Position numbers and translations under genes: made by a program. From assembly GCF_002585305.1 (NCBI RefSeq), contig NZ_NUNF01000026.1:14922-78921 (forward strand): a stretch of 64,000 nucleotides of DNA, read 5' to 3'. Of the stretch, positions 7,926-17,606 are shown in pieces (the stretch's first letter is position 1; every line of letters begins with the position of its first letter). The DNA is from Bacillus sp. AFS037270 (lineage in GTDB: Bacteria > Bacillota > Bacilli > Bacillales_B > DSM-18226). Below the pieces are notes generated by a model. That model did no database searches, was not told the origin of the DNA, and was given only the letters and a program-made list of their open reading frames with translations.

Positions 7926-8915
7926 TTATTTAAAAACAGGCTCTTGTAGTTTTTCCTTAATCATATATGTGAAACGGTCCACTTCAATCGCATACCTTGG
8001 ACGGCGCTTCACTTCACGATAAATTTTACCAATATATTCACCAATCATCCCGATTCCCATTAACTGCAGCCCACCAACAAACCAGATCGAAATCACTAAC
8101 GATGTCCAGCCAGACTCTGTATGCCCTAAGAGCTCTTGAACAATCGCGTAGCTGCCAACCAAAGCACTAACGATTACAGCGAGAAAACCTAAAAAGGTAA
8201 CAAAGCGAATCGGCGCTACACTGAAGGAAGTCATTCCATCAAAGGCGAAGGCCAGCATTTTTTTCAACGGGTATTTCGATTCCCCGGCTAGCCTTTCTTT
8301 TCGGTCATAATAGACTTTTGCTGAAGTAAATCCGACTAAGGGAACCAGACCGCGCAAAAACAAATTGGTCTCCTTATATTTCAACAGTTCATCTAATGCC
8401 CGTTTACTCATCAGCCGGAAATCGGCATGGTTGGGGATGAGTTTAATTCCTATCCGCTCCATGAAACGGTAAAAGAACAATGCTGTGTTCCGCTTAAAGA
8501 AGGTATCTGTCTCGCGGCTATCCCTCACGCCATAAACAATATCGATCCCTTCCCAGTATTTCTCAACAAAGGTTTCAATCACATTGATATCATCCTGAAG
8601 GTCGGCATCGATCGAGATTACGCAATCGGAGTATTGATTGGCAGTTTCGAGACCGGCAATGAGTGCGTTCTGATGACCAACATTTCCGGCTAACTTCAGC
8701 CCGGTAACAAAGCTATTTTTCTCGCACTCGCTCTCAATCATATTCCAAGTTTGGTCCTTACTGCCATCATCAACAAATAATAGTTTACTATTTTTTGAAA
8801 CAAGCAATTCCTCGATTAAATGTTCCATTACTTTAGTCAATTGCAACATGGTTTCATTCAATACCGCTTCTTCGTTATAGCATGGAACCACGATGGTTAA
8901 AATCGGTTTATTCAT
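7926..8915 (-). CDS. GT2 polyprenyl-phosphate sugar transferase (CsbB/YkoT/GtrB type)
   Basis: A 329-residue family-2 glycosyltransferase. The N-terminal catalytic domain has VVPCYNEE, the nucleotide-binding VDDGSKD and the metal-binding DADLQDD; two C-terminal helices (about 230-255 and 265-290) are typical of the DPM1/GtrB group. Such enzymes make undecaprenyl-phosphate-linked sugars on the cytoplasmic face for later transfer outside. It lies 15 bp after a YkoS-like membrane protein, the same pairing as B. subtilis ykoS-ykoT. It is probably ykoT-like, but csbB and ykcC are close paralogues, so I leave the symbol empty. The sugar is unknown. Confidence 0.85.
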   Translation of the reverse strand: MNKPILTIVVPCYNEEAVLNETMLQLTKVMEHLIEELLVSKNSKLLFVDDGSKDQTWNMIESECEKNSFVTGLKLAGNVGHQNALIAGLETANQYSDCVISIDADLQDDINVIETFVEKYWEGIDIVYGVRDSRETDTFFKRNTALFFYRFMERIGIKLIPNHADFRLMSKRALDELLKYKETNLFLRGLVPLVGFTSAKVYYDRKERLAGESKYPLKKMLAFAFDGMTSFSVAPIRFVTFLGFLAVIVSALVGSYAIVQELLGHTESGWTSLVISIWFVGGLQLMGIGMIGEYIGKIYREVKRRPRYAIEVDRFTYMIKEKLQEPVFK

Positions 8916-8930
8916 CTGAAATTTCCTTCC

Positions 8931-10628
8931 TTACATGACTTGATAAAGGTAAATTTTCCAGGCTGAATCTTTTTGGTTAAAGGTCTTTTTCAGTTCTAGA
9001 TGATTTTCTTTGGCATTTAAAATTGGTACAGCCGAAAAGATGTACCTACCGCCCATTTGTTTAAAAACGTTGGTATTCAGCTGCAAGTGATGAATCTTCA
9101 CCTTCGAATCTTTTTTAAATTCATAGTGTTTCCCTAGTTCAGCGACAAACAGATAACACCTGCCTCCCCACTGATCAAAGTATTTCTTTAATGTCGGGCT
9201 TTTGTCCAGCTCTCCTGCAATAATTCTTCTAAACTCATGTTTGTAGGTTAACGGATAAAAATTATTGTACGTATCCAACGTATAAAAGCCATTATACTGG
9301 GCGATGGCCGGGTGAATTCCGATACTTGCGACCCGGTAACTGCTCTTCGGTTTGCCAATATAATCAGCGATTTCTTTAAACTGCTCAGTCGCATAAAACT
9401 GTTTAACGGATGGCTTCCCGGCGACACGATATACAATTTCATCGTTTGCACAGAATAAGACAATCAGTTGAACAATTAAGCATATTTTGACAAAAGACTT
9501 CCACCGCTTGCCTTTTTGCCACAAAATGAACGCCCCAACTGCAAACATCAAATAGATGACGAGCGGCCTTAGAAAATGGAACCGGGCAAAATTAAAGGTA
9601 TTTAATAAAGAGAACCTCTCTTTAAGAGGCTGCCACCCTTTATAAAACCAAAAGGCATACCAAGTGGAAAGCAGAATATTAAAGATAAATAGGTAGACAT
9701 ATCGTTTGTCTGCCTCGTTCCGATCCTTCTTTTTCCAAAGAAAACCGATAACAATGAAGGAAAGCGGCACGATTACCAAGGTATGAAGGGTTAACACATG
9801 GGTATGGCCAAGAAAATAATTCTTACCTATGAGTCGGATGGTATGCCAAAAACCCAGCTTCGAACTGACAAATTCATTTCGGCTTGTTGGCGCATCCGGA
9901 AATACCAATGAATCCACAAGACGGTACTCGATTAATAAGTAAATAACCGTCATTAATACAATACTGCTGAAGAACACCCCGTTTAGTTTCCGCTTGACGA
10001 GCAGATCTCTCATCCACTGGAGTCCCATCATAAATAAAAAGAAGAAAAATCCTAACACAAAGCTGGAATAGAGTGGCAACAGAATCAGTGTTAGCCATTC
10101 TTTCCACGAATAGCGTCCCTCCCGGATATTCATAAACGCCCACAGCGCTAGCGGCATTCCCAGTGTACTCAACATCCCTGATGGCCAGAATGGAGTTAAG
10201 GCAAACGCAAGCGATACCCAGACACGGATTGGACGGGCCTCTTCTGCTTTCACAAAGTGCCGTTTTATCAAAAGATACATTCCGAGAAAGGCAAACAGTC
10301 TTGTAATGATTTGACTTAGCGCGTAGGCGAGCATCGATGGAAAAAGGTGATGGAGCCACTGTATCCCGCTAAACTCTGTCCCAAATGCATTTCGCGGAAG
10401 GCCATTGATGACTTGCGGAATGACGGAATGAATACCGCCGAATAATTGGCCGCTATTCTTTAGTACTTTGTACCAAGCAATATTCGAGTCCAAATTATCA
10501 TGGACCCTAATATGTGCATTTTCCCCCAAGATAAATAGAGGGGACACATATACCATGATGAGACAGATTGCCAACATGATAGATGTGTTTTCTGAATCTA
10601 GTTTTATTTTTCTGCAAAGCTTTCTCAT
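8931..10628 (-). CDS. YkoS-like polytopic membrane protein (DUF6044 type)
   Basis: A 565-residue membrane protein with about 10-12 helices and a soluble C-terminal part (about 420-565). The size and the early extracellular loop with RVHDNLDSNIAWYK and PRNAFGTEF resemble B. subtilis YkoS, the partner of the YkoT glycosyltransferase. Proteins in this position (YfhO, YkoS, YkcB) are thought to move or transfer the lipid-linked sugar to an envelope polymer. The ATG at 10628 is 16 bases from its nearest AGGAGG, an unusually long spacing, so the true start is uncertain. Family call from resemblance and context. Confidence 0.65.
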   Translation of the reverse strand: MRKLCRKIKLDSENTSIMLAICLIMVYVSPLFILGENAHIRVHDNLDSNIAWYKVLKNSGQLFGGIHSVIPQVINGLPRNAFGTEFSGIQWLHHLFPSMLAYALSQIITRLFAFLGMYLLIKRHFVKAEEARPIRVWVSLAFALTPFWPSGMLSTLGMPLALWAFMNIREGRYSWKEWLTLILLPLYSSFVLGFFFFLFMMGLQWMRDLLVKRKLNGVFFSSIVLMTVIYLLIEYRLVDSLVFPDAPTSRNEFVSSKLGFWHTIRLIGKNYFLGHTHVLTLHTLVIVPLSFIVIGFLWKKKDRNEADKRYVYLFIFNILLSTWYAFWFYKGWQPLKERFSLLNTFNFARFHFLRPLVIYLMFAVGAFILWQKGKRWKSFVKICLIVQLIVLFCANDEIVYRVAGKPSVKQFYATEQFKEIADYIGKPKSSYRVASIGIHPAIAQYNGFYTLDTYNNFYPLTYKHEFRRIIAGELDKSPTLKKYFDQWGGRCYLFVAELGKHYEFKKDSKVKIHHLQLNTNVFKQMGGRYIFSAVPILNAKENHLELKKTFNQKDSAWKIYLYQVM

Positions 10629-10655
10629 GGCTAAGAGAACATTTCCTCCTGATGC

Positions 10656-11261
10656 CTATCTCTTTCTAAGCAAATTAGTCTTTTTCAGGATAGTCCCTTC
10701 CACACTTTCATACACCCCAATGATTCTTTCTATAAATTGGTTCAGTTTATCTGATTGAGCAAATAGATAGTGTACTGCCAAGGCAACGCTAACCCCAATC
10801 AGCATTCCCGCAGTGACATCCAATGGATAATGGACGCCTGTCCATACGCGGGACACGGCGATCCCTGCGGCTAAAACCAGCCAGATCCAGCCATCCCGTT
10901 TGATCCAGATCCATATGGCTGTTGCGATCACAAATGCAGCTGTCGCATGGTCACTTGGAAACGAAGCATTTCTCGCATGGGGAATCAACCAGTTAACATG
11001 ATGGGCCACAAAGGGACGGGCCCGATAATAAAAGTGACCGATCACCCCATTGAGACTAAGGGCGATACAGGCGGACAGGATCGCCTCCACGATCATTTTT
11101 CGGTTATTAGCTTTTGGATAAAACCAATAAAAAATAATGGCTATAAAAAAGAGATATTGCGCTTTTTCTGCTAGAAAAATCATCAATGGGTTTAAAAATC
11201 GGTCACTTACCGCCAGATGATTAATGATTTGAAAAGCTGAGTAATCTAAATGAGACATCCC
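10656..11261 (-). CDS. bcrC: Undecaprenyl-diphosphatase, PAP2 family
   Basis: A 201-residue membrane phosphatase of the BcrC/YwoA group. It has the PAP2 signature: YYRARPF (KxxxxxxRP-like), SFPSDHATAA (PSGH-like) and SRVWTGVHYPLD (SRxxxxxHxxxD). It removes a phosphate from undecaprenyl diphosphate to recycle the lipid carrier for wall polymers and contributes to bacitracin resistance. I choose the ATG at 11261, with AAGGAGG close upstream; a longer upstream reading overlaps the neighbouring gene. It lies 13 bp from the upstream glycosyltransferase gene, so the two are one transcript. Confidence 0.88.
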   Translation of the reverse strand, partial: GMSHLDYSAFQIINHLAVSDRFLNPLMIFLAEKAQYLFFIAIIFYWFYPKANNRKMIVEAILSACIALSLNGVIGHFYYRARPFVAHHVNWLIPHARNASFPSDHATAAFVIATAIWIWIKRDGWIWLVLAAGIAVSRVWTGVHYPLDVTAGMLIGVSVALAVHYLFAQSDKLNQFIERIIGVYESVEGTILKKTNLLRKR

Positions 11262-11274
11262 ATATCCTCCTTCC

Positions 11275-12456
11275 TTATTGTGCACCAGCACGTTGTAAAA
11301 CGGCCGACGTCCGGATGACTTCCGATACTGCACTTTGCGGCTGCTGGTACAACACATCTAGAATTGCTTCAACAATGGCTTCCTGGCAATCGAGCTCGAT
11401 CCCTTTTTGGTAGGAATCGATGGCTTGCTCCCATTCATTCATTTTTTTAGGGTCGTGCAGCACCGTTAATAATTGCTGTTCGATTGGTTGTTCCTGATCA
11501 ATGACAAATACCAGCTTTTGTTCTTTTAAAAAGCGCATATTGACTTTTTCCTGTCCTGGGAGCATGGAATGAACAAAGGTAGGAAGCTTTTTGTGCAATG
11601 TTTCACTTACCGTCACACCGCCCGGCTTTGTCATGACCGCATCCACTTCTTCATAAAGGTCATTCATGGCTGACCTTGAAGAGAGGTATGGCACGGGCTT
11701 TATATGTTCGAGTTTCCAAGAGGAAATCTCTTCATACAATTTCTTATTTTTGCCGCATAATACGAGATAATCTAATTCACTAGAATCTTTTATTTCCTCC
11801 AAAAGCTTTCGTATTCCGCCTAGCCCGCTATTTCCTCCGGCAATTAGTATTTTCGGCCGCCCGTTTAGGGGTTTATGAACCTTGGAGACTTTAGTAATCT
11901 CTTCATGAACAGGAATACCGGTTACCATCATCTGGTGCTTGGGAATTTGAAACCTCTTGGATAGTGTTTCTTTTACCTGTTGGCTTGGAACGAAATGGGC
12001 GTCAATCCCCGTCTTGCCCCAAACGCTATTGACAAAAAAGTCGGTGTAAACATTGATAACGGGGGTACTGCATTTGCCTTTTTTCTTTAAAAGGCTGAGC
12101 AGATAGGACGGGAACCCGTGAGTACAAACAAGTAAATCCGGTTGTTCTTCTTGCAGCAATTGTTCCATTTTTTTCAAAAAGAGTGGCTGGTACCATTTAA
12201 AAGCCGGCCTTTTTGTATCTGGAATGTAGAAAAAATGGTTGTATGCGAGATTATAGGTTTCCGGTGCATAGCGAATCCAATTTAGATAGCCGTTGGAAAT
12301 CATTTTTTCGAGTGATTTATTGGTATAGCTTAGTAAATCTATTTTCTTAACCGTAAGATTGGGAGTATGATTTTTTAATTTATCCATTAATGCCTCAGCA
12401 ACTTGATGATGACCTGATGGCATTTGTAAGAGTGGTAAAAACAAGATTTTTTTCAT
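11275..12456 (-). CDS. MGDG-synthase-type glycosyltransferase (YkoN-like)
   Basis: A 393-residue GT28/MGDG-synthase family protein. The N-terminal half has the acceptor domain beginning with PLLQMPSGHHQVAEAL; the C-terminal half has GGNSGLGG and the nucleotide-sugar-binding TKPGGVTVSE. Relatives transfer glucose or galactose to diacylglycerol (UgtP) or N-acetylglucosamine to lipid-linked muramyl pentapeptide (MurG). B. subtilis ykoN, which lies close to ykoS/ykoT, is the likely counterpart. Start is ATG with AAGGAGCTGGAC upstream. Acceptor and donor are not determined by the sequence. Confidence 0.78.
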   Translation of the reverse strand: MKKILFLPLLQMPSGHHQVAEALMDKLKNHTPNLTVKKIDLLSYTNKSLEKMISNGYLNWIRYAPETYNLAYNHFFYIPDTKRPAFKWYQPLFLKKMEQLLQEEQPDLLVCTHGFPSYLLSLLKKKGKCSTPVINVYTDFFVNSVWGKTGIDAHFVPSQQVKETLSKRFQIPKHQMMVTGIPVHEEITKVSKVHKPLNGRPKILIAGGNSGLGGIRKLLEEIKDSSELDYLVLCGKNKKLYEEISSWKLEHIKPVPYLSSRSAMNDLYEEVDAVMTKPGGVTVSETLHKKLPTFVHSMLPGQEKVNMRFLKEQKLVFVIDQEQPIEQQLLTVLHDPKKMNEWEQAIDSYQKGIELDCQEAIVEAILDVLYQQPQSAVSEVIRTSAVLQRAGAQ

Positions 12457-12561
12457 TTTGTCCAGCTCCTTACTTTATGTCCTATTTACTGTACCACTCA
12501 TTTTTGTAAAAGATGGGTTTTTAATAGATTTTTAATCAAGCCTTCAGTGATTTTTTAAGTA

Positions 12562-12590
12562 AAATGGCCCAGTTCAACTTGAACTGAGCC
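12562..12590 (-). terminator. Hairpin after the GH43 gene
   Basis: On the minus strand GGCTCAGTTC and GAACTGGGCC form a ten-bp stem with a five-base loop, followed by a short broken T tract (ATTTTACTT). Probably a weak terminator. Confidence 0.6.
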
Positions 12591-12596
12591 CTATGC

Positions 12597-13544
12597 CTAA
12601 TACTCTGATGGCAATTTTTTATAAGATTTCAATCTTTCATATTCTTCCATGGTAATCGTCAAGATGGTACCATGTTTAAAGCCATACGGGAACTTAAACG
12701 ATTGATCCGAACGAATGAATCTTCCTTTTGACATTTTGTCTGCTATGAACGGAACATAACCTTGTTCTTCTGCAGAACAACCATAAAAATCTAAGAATAA
12801 GCACCATCTGTCATCTTCTAATTTAACTGCAGTTGGAGCTTCATATTGTCCTTCTTGCAGTGACTCCATGCTTTTGTCAAATTCTTCAATCTTCTCAAAT
12901 GGTCCATTAATATTCTCTGATTCCATAAGAATAATTCTAGAAGGATTCTTTTCACTCTTTAAGAATAAATAATACTTTCCCTCTTCCTCATACATTGCAG
13001 AATCAATGACGCCACTGTCTTCTTTCTGATACAAAACTTGCGCTTTTGTAAAATTCACAAAATCTGTTGTTCGCGAATAGTAAATTCCCTTTTCTCCATA
13101 GTTATTGATGCTATGGGATGAAGACCAGTGAATGACGTAATCATTATTTTTCTTATCATAAATAACATCCGGTGCCCACAAACAGCCGAAGTTTTCATCT
13201 CCAAGTTTGATCATTCTCTGCTCTGACCAGTGAATCAAATCATCAGACTCCCAAAGAACCAGACTTTTGCTTCCGTTTCTGCTGATTTCACCCCATGAAT
13301 GTTGATACTGATTCAGCATACCGTATGACAAACTTAAGTCTGTTGCTAAAATAACAAATTTACCTTCTTTGGTTCTAGTTATCGTAAAATCTCTAACGCC
13401 TTTATCACCATAATAACTCCATAAAACAGGATTTCCATCATTAACTTCTTCCCACCTAAAGCCATCCTTACTAACCCCGAAGTAAACCTGTTCCCCATCC
13501 GGTGTTCTCTTTTCCTTAAAGTGTACAAATAAATAAGCCTGCAT
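12597..13544 (-). CDS. GH43-family glycoside hydrolase-like protein
   Basis: A 315-residue, all-beta protein with the five-bladed propeller pattern of glycoside hydrolase family 43/62/117-type enzymes: FVHFKE, VRDFTITRTKEGKFVILATD, CLWAPDVIYD, IDSAMYEEEGKYYLF and YEAPTAVKL. The repeated acidic residues (D in RDFT, D in APDV, E in YEAP) are candidate catalytic positions. There is no signal peptide, so it would act in the cytoplasm on imported oligosaccharides. ATG at 13544 is preceded by GGAGGG; the apparent upstream TTG falls in that RBS. It stands alone among envelope genes. Substrate unknown. Confidence 0.75.
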   Translation of the reverse strand: MQAYLFVHFKEKRTPDGEQVYFGVSKDGFRWEEVNDGNPVLWSYYGDKGVRDFTITRTKEGKFVILATDLSLSYGMLNQYQHSWGEISRNGSKSLVLWESDDLIHWSEQRMIKLGDENFGCLWAPDVIYDKKNNDYVIHWSSSHSINNYGEKGIYYSRTTDFVNFTKAQVLYQKEDSGVIDSAMYEEEGKYYLFLKSEKNPSRIILMESENINGPFEKIEEFDKSMESLQEGQYEAPTAVKLEDDRWCLFLDFYGCSAEEQGYVPFIADKMSKGRFIRSDQSFKFPYGFKHGTILTITMEEYERLKSYKKLPSEY

Positions 13545-13719
13545 TATTTTTAATCCCTCCAAAGATATCTTTTATAAATATCTTCCCAAACCTTTTTCTA
13601 CTGCTGTCTCACCAATTATTACTTCATCACAATAAAATTCTTCATCAGAAACAACTCTCATTTTTTTAGTCACCATTACTTTTACGACATACTTTACCTA
13701 TTTCCTCCAAATTTAATAA

Positions 13720-13761
13720 ATAAAAAACCTGAGTCCATAATCTATCTAGGGCTCAGGCTGT
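13720..13761 (-). terminator. Terminator after the DedA gene
   Basis: On the minus strand CCTGAGCCC and GGACTCAGG (one mismatch) form a stem followed by a T run, starting at the stop codon. Confidence 0.8.
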
Positions 13762-14376
13762 TTATTCTTTTATTTTTGATATCTCTGACGTTAAACGGGC
13801 TCTTTTTCGTTTCCGTAACCATACGTAAGTCATAAATAAGAGAAACGAAGCGATTCCTACACATGGAATATACGCTGGATTAATATAAAAGGCCTTTCCT
13901 GCAAAAAATCCTGCTGACATAACTGGGATCGTCCACAAAAGCGTGCCTGCTAGGGAGAGCAGTCCAAATTTCCGGAAAGGTATTTTGGTGATCCCGGCAA
14001 AATACGGGCTGATTTGCCTTAGTCCCGGCATGTAAAATCCAAATAGAATGGTTTTCTGGGCATTTTTCGAGTAGAAACCAACGGCTTTTTCCCAGCGTTC
14101 ATCAGTAATCCCTACATACTTGCCAAACTTTTTAACAAATGGGTAGCCTAAATATTTCCCGCAGGCGTAGGCAGAAAGCATACCGGTAAACACCCCAAGG
14201 ATTGCCACCAGCAAACTTAATTCAAATGAAAGTTTATGCTCTCCACACAATATCCCAATTAAAAAGAGCAGAGATTCCTCCGGAGCAGGAATCCCGACGA
14301 TGCCGAAAAATAAACAGATAAAGATCACGACGTAACCATATAAATTGAAATAATGTAGGATCGATTCTATAGTCAT
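13762..14376 (-). CDS. DedA family membrane protein
   Basis: A 204-residue DedA/SNARE-associated protein with four to five hydrophobic segments, the N-terminal PAPEESLLFLIG acid cluster and the C-terminal FGFYMPGLRQISPYFAG (F-x3-R-xx-R-P-like) motif. Members of this family act as lipid flippases or scramblases, including recycling of undecaprenyl phosphate. B. subtilis YkoX is a possible counterpart. It starts one base from the end of the deacetylase gene (14378), so the two are one unit. A role in carrier recycling would fit the nearby bcrC and glycosyltransferases. Confidence 0.85.
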   Translation of the reverse strand: MTIESILHYFNLYGYVVIFICLFFGIVGIPAPEESLLFLIGILCGEHKLSFELSLLVAILGVFTGMLSAYACGKYLGYPFVKKFGKYVGITDERWEKAVGFYSKNAQKTILFGFYMPGLRQISPYFAGITKIPFRKFGLLSLAGTLLWTIPVMSAGFFAGKAFYINPAYIPCVGIASFLLFMTYVWLRKRKRARLTSEISKIKE

Positions 14377-14377
14377 A

Positions 14378-15073
14378 TTATAATTCCTTTAATGTAATAA
14401 ATTTCGTCCCGTTATCGATAGCTTCCTTTAAATAGATTTCTAGATTGTTAATCATATAGCCAGGTGCATCTTGATCAGCTCCCAGTGTTTCCCCGCAGTC
14501 ATGAAGCAAAAGGATCGACCCCGGTTCTACCACTGTCCGCAACTCTTCCAACAGGCCGTCTTTGGCCTTCTCTCTTTTCCAATCTCCAAAAATATGCGAC
14601 CACATGATCTTTTTGTAAGGTTTGCTAATTATCAAGCTAAAAAGGTTGAAATGACCCCATGGCGGCCGATAAAAAGCGACCTTTTCATTTGTGCATTCCA
14701 TAATAGCCCGTTCTGTTAAGGCTAGCTCTTTTTTAATGCGAAAAGGTGAGCAGATCCAGCTTGAGACATGATGAAAATGATGAATCCCGATCGTATGTCC
14801 TTCCTCGTTCATCCGTTTTATGATCTCCGGATAGCGTTTTACCTTATTGCCCACCACAAAAAAAGTAGCTTTGACATGATACTTTTTTAACAGGTCCAAC
14901 AACTGTGGGGTATAAATGGGATTAGGGCCATCGTCAAAAGTAATCGCGATTTTCTCAGACTGAAGCCTTTTCTTGATACCCCAACTATTTATACGAATCA
15001 GCACTGTTGGTAATATCGCATAAACTAGTATGAACAAGATCATTAACCCGATGCTTAGCCATAATATTTTCAT
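14378..15073 (-). CDS. Membrane-anchored polysaccharide deacetylase
   Basis: A 231-residue protein with an N-terminal membrane anchor (about 1-25) and a NodB-homology domain: motif 1 TFDDGPNP with the Asp pair, motif 2 in GHTIGIHHFHH, motif 3 RPPWGHFN and motif 5 LLLHD. CE4 enzymes remove acetyl groups from chitin oligosaccharides, peptidoglycan GlcNAc/MurNAc or exopolysaccharide. The HHFHH run departs from the usual H-S/T-x2-H spacing, so metal binding may differ. It sits 13 bp after the histidine kinase gene and may be controlled by that two-component system. Confidence 0.82.
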   Translation of the reverse strand: MKILWLSIGLMILFILVYAILPTVLIRINSWGIKKRLQSEKIAITFDDGPNPIYTPQLLDLLKKYHVKATFFVVGNKVKRYPEIIKRMNEEGHTIGIHHFHHVSSWICSPFRIKKELALTERAIMECTNEKVAFYRPPWGHFNLFSLIISKPYKKIMWSHIFGDWKREKAKDGLLEELRTVVEPGSILLLHDCGETLGADQDAPGYMINNLEIYLKEAIDNGTKFITLKEL

Positions 15074-15086
15074 TATTGTTCCTTTC

Positions 15087-16448
15087 TCAGCTTTTCGGTA
15101 AAAATAATTCTGCCTCTGTTCCTACACCTTCCGTACTGCTGATTTTAATTTCACCATGATGCTGTTTCATGATATTTTTCGCAATGGCAAGACCTAGGCC
15201 TGTTCCCCCAGTTTCACGGCTTCTAGCCTTGTCCACTCGGTAAAATCGTTCAAAGATATTTTTAATTTCATATTCCGGTATGCCAATTCCGTAATCTTTA
15301 ACCTTAATGATGGTATTATGTTCGTTCTCGTTCAGATACACATCAATTTTGTCTGTACTATATTTGATGGCATTATCAATGATAATAATGATGGCTTGTT
15401 TTAGCTTTAACTCATCCGCTGACACCGTAATAGATGGATTTGCGAAGTAAAGATTAATTTCCCGCTTATAAGCACTTTTAAGCTGTTTGATGATGTTCTG
15501 ACATAAAATAACTAAATCAATGGGCTTGGCATCCAAGTGATTCCCTGATTCTGTATCAGCTAGGTTCAGAAATCTTTCGGTCATTTTTTGAATCCTAGTG
15601 GCTTCTGAATGGATGGTTTCAATTGCTTCCAGCGCCTCGGTCTCATTACGGATTCCGCGTCTTAATAGATGGTCCGCGTAACTCTTGATCACTGTCAGCG
15701 GGGTTTTTAATTCATGGGAAGCGTCGGAAATAAATTGTCGTTGTTTTTCGAGATTTTCTTCTAATCTGCCAATCATCCGATTGAAGGTTACCGCCATTTT
15801 TTGCAGTTCGTCTCGTGTATCATGCTGGATGACAATTTTTTTCGGAATGCCGCTCTGTTCGATGTCCTCCATCGTGTTAATCATGTTAGAAATCGGCCTC
15901 ATAATCAAATTGGACAGCCAACGGCCGCCAAGCATCGCTAATAAGGCTCCTAAAATGGTACTAGAGATTTGTATCGATAGTAATACATCCTTCGCCAATT
16001 CGAGTCCTGATAATTTCTCGCCTATCTCCAGTGTCCCCGTAATTTGACCGCTGGAATGGATCGGGACCCTGACCATTAAAATTTGCTCTTCATGATTTTT
16101 TTGCCTGATTGTCTTTCTTACCGCTTCTTTTTCATTAACAAATTTAGGCTTGATTTTTGCTGCCAATTCTTTATCATTGGTTACTTCATTAGTCATTTTT
16201 GAACCTGGTTGAACAATCCTAATAAAAGAATGCATGGTTAAATAAGGTGTTAACTGATCTTTTTTTAGGGCAGAAGATTTGTCCAGGTTCATCTCCTTTA
16301 TCAGGGTATCTGCTTTTTGATAAAGCTCTTGATCTTCCATGTTCACGGTTATTTTCATAAATGAAAAAAAGACAACCGCATTCACAGCCACTAATACACA
16401 GAGAATCCAAGCAGTTGTCATGATGTTTATTTTGGTTGTAATCTTCAT
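15087..16448 (-). CDS. Sensor histidine kinase (YkoH-like)
   Basis: A 453-residue membrane kinase. Two helices (about 8-30 and 150-175) flank a 120-residue extracellular sensor. Then come HAMP (about 175-230), the DHp domain with DASHELKTP (about 240) and the HATPase domain with the N box (IIDNAIKYS), DYGIGIP and GGTGLGLAIAK. It phosphorylates the response regulator encoded 3 bp upstream. The size (B. subtilis YkoH is about 454 residues) and the surrounding yko-like genes suggest a YkoH counterpart. The stimulus is unknown, though its neighbours point to the envelope. Confidence 0.85.
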   Translation of the reverse strand: MKITTKINIMTTAWILCVLVAVNAVVFFSFMKITVNMEDQELYQKADTLIKEMNLDKSSALKKDQLTPYLTMHSFIRIVQPGSKMTNEVTNDKELAAKIKPKFVNEKEAVRKTIRQKNHEEQILMVRVPIHSSGQITGTLEIGEKLSGLELAKDVLLSIQISSTILGALLAMLGGRWLSNLIMRPISNMINTMEDIEQSGIPKKIVIQHDTRDELQKMAVTFNRMIGRLEENLEKQRQFISDASHELKTPLTVIKSYADHLLRRGIRNETEALEAIETIHSEATRIQKMTERFLNLADTESGNHLDAKPIDLVILCQNIIKQLKSAYKREINLYFANPSITVSADELKLKQAIIIIIDNAIKYSTDKIDVYLNENEHNTIIKVKDYGIGIPEYEIKNIFERFYRVDKARSRETGGTGLGLAIAKNIMKQHHGEIKISSTEGVGTEAELFLPKS

Positions 16449-16451
16449 TGC

Positions 16452-17156
16452 TTAATTCTCCTTTATGGTATAGCCAATTCCCCTCACTGTTTGAATAATG
16501 GTTGGGCCTCTAAAGCCTTCTTCGATTTTCTTTCGTAAATGTCTGATAAACACATCGATGACATTTGTTTCTCCCTCATATTCATATCCCCAGACATGAA
16601 ACAGGATATTTTCTCTAGTGACAATTTTATTTTTATTAATTAACAAATAAACGAGCAAATCAAATTCCTTCGGGGTTAGGGTAATCGATACGTCCCCTCT
16701 GGTCACTTCTCGTGTTTCTCGATTGACAGTTAGGTCTTCAAACGATAAAACCGATTCTTCCGGTTGAGATGCCTTCATAGCAATTGAATTTTGTCGGAGG
16801 GTGGAACGCACTCGCGCCAATAGTTCCTCCATTTCAAACGGCTTTGTTATATAGTCATTGGCCCCTTGGTCAAGACCTGTCACCTTGTCCATCGTCAGGT
16901 TTCGGGCTGTTAACAATATAATTGGAACGAGGTTGTTTTCTTTTCGAATCCTTCTTAACACCTCAATCCCATTCATTTCAGGAAGCATGACATCTAATAG
17001 GATTAAATCCGGTTTTTCGGTGAATGCCGCCTGTAAGCCTTCTTTCCCGTCATAGGCGACTACTACCTCGTAACCTTCATATTCGAGTTCAATTTTTAAA
17101 ATTTTGGCAATTTGTCGTTCATCCTCAACAACCAAAATTTGCTGCTGTTGCTGCAT
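16452..17156 (-). CDS. OmpR-family response regulator (YkoG-like)
   Basis: A 234-residue regulator. The receiver domain (about 6-120) has the phospho-acceptor Asp in LILLDVMLPEMNG and the conserved Lys in YITKPF. The winged-helix domain (about 135-232) has LTPKEFDLLVYL and the VDVFIRHLRKKI recognition helix. The N-terminus carries a short glutamine run. It precedes the kinase by 3 bp and is its partner. Likely targets are the adjacent deacetylase and dedA genes, but no direct-repeat binding site was seen. Confidence 0.88.
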   Translation of the reverse strand: MQQQQQILVVEDERQIAKILKIELEYEGYEVVVAYDGKEGLQAAFTEKPDLILLDVMLPEMNGIEVLRRIRKENNLVPIILLTARNLTMDKVTGLDQGANDYITKPFEMEELLARVRSTLRQNSIAMKASQPEESVLSFEDLTVNRETREVTRGDVSITLTPKEFDLLVYLLINKNKIVTRENILFHVWGYEYEGETNVIDVFIRHLRKKIEEGFRGPTIIQTVRGIGYTIKEN

Positions 17157-17334
17157 GTTTTGCCCCCCTTTTTTAGTAAGGTAGAGAAACTTTATTTACT
17201 ATATCCTCTTCAATTTAGCACTATTTTTTATTATTTTACTTGATTTAATTAAATTTTAATCTAGAAAAGCGAAAGATCCCGTTTAGCGCACGACAGGACT
17301 GAGCGCTTTGACTGAGATAAAGGAAAACCGAAAT

Positions 17335-17455
17335 GCGGAAGCGCCTTGGTTAGGGGCGACAGGCATAAGACAAGCCGGCGAGAAGGCTGCTCTTTAGCCT
17401 TTTTGACGGCTTGTCTTATGACCCCGAGCCCCTAGGCGCTGTAGCTAGACAACAC
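17335..17455. repeat. Dispersed fold-back repeat, copy A
   Basis: The 436-bp gap 17157-17592 holds no gene. It contains a fold-back element running from GCGGAAGCGCCTTG to CCCCTAGGCGCTGTAGCTAG. Inner arms CATAAGACAAGCCG and CGGCTTGTCTTATG pair perfectly over 14 bp, and outer arms AGCGCC and GGCGCT also pair. Related copies occur at 20732, 43591 and 58630. Confidence 0.9.
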
Positions 17456-17572
17456 GGAGCTCAAGTCGATTCGATGTTGACTTATCGTAGGGAAAAGAGC
17501 GAAGTCCACTAGTCGCTGGGCTCTGAAGCTGGACAATTCTCAAAGCTAATGTTTTTATATTTTGTCCTATCT

Positions 17573-17606
17573 CATAAAAAAAAGAACAGCCCTCAGCCAT
17601 TCCCAG
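17573..17606 (-). terminator. Terminator overlapping the end of ctaG
   Basis: On the minus strand GAATGGC and GCTGTTC (with G-T pairs) form a seven-bp stem across the stop codon, followed by seven T. Confidence 0.6.
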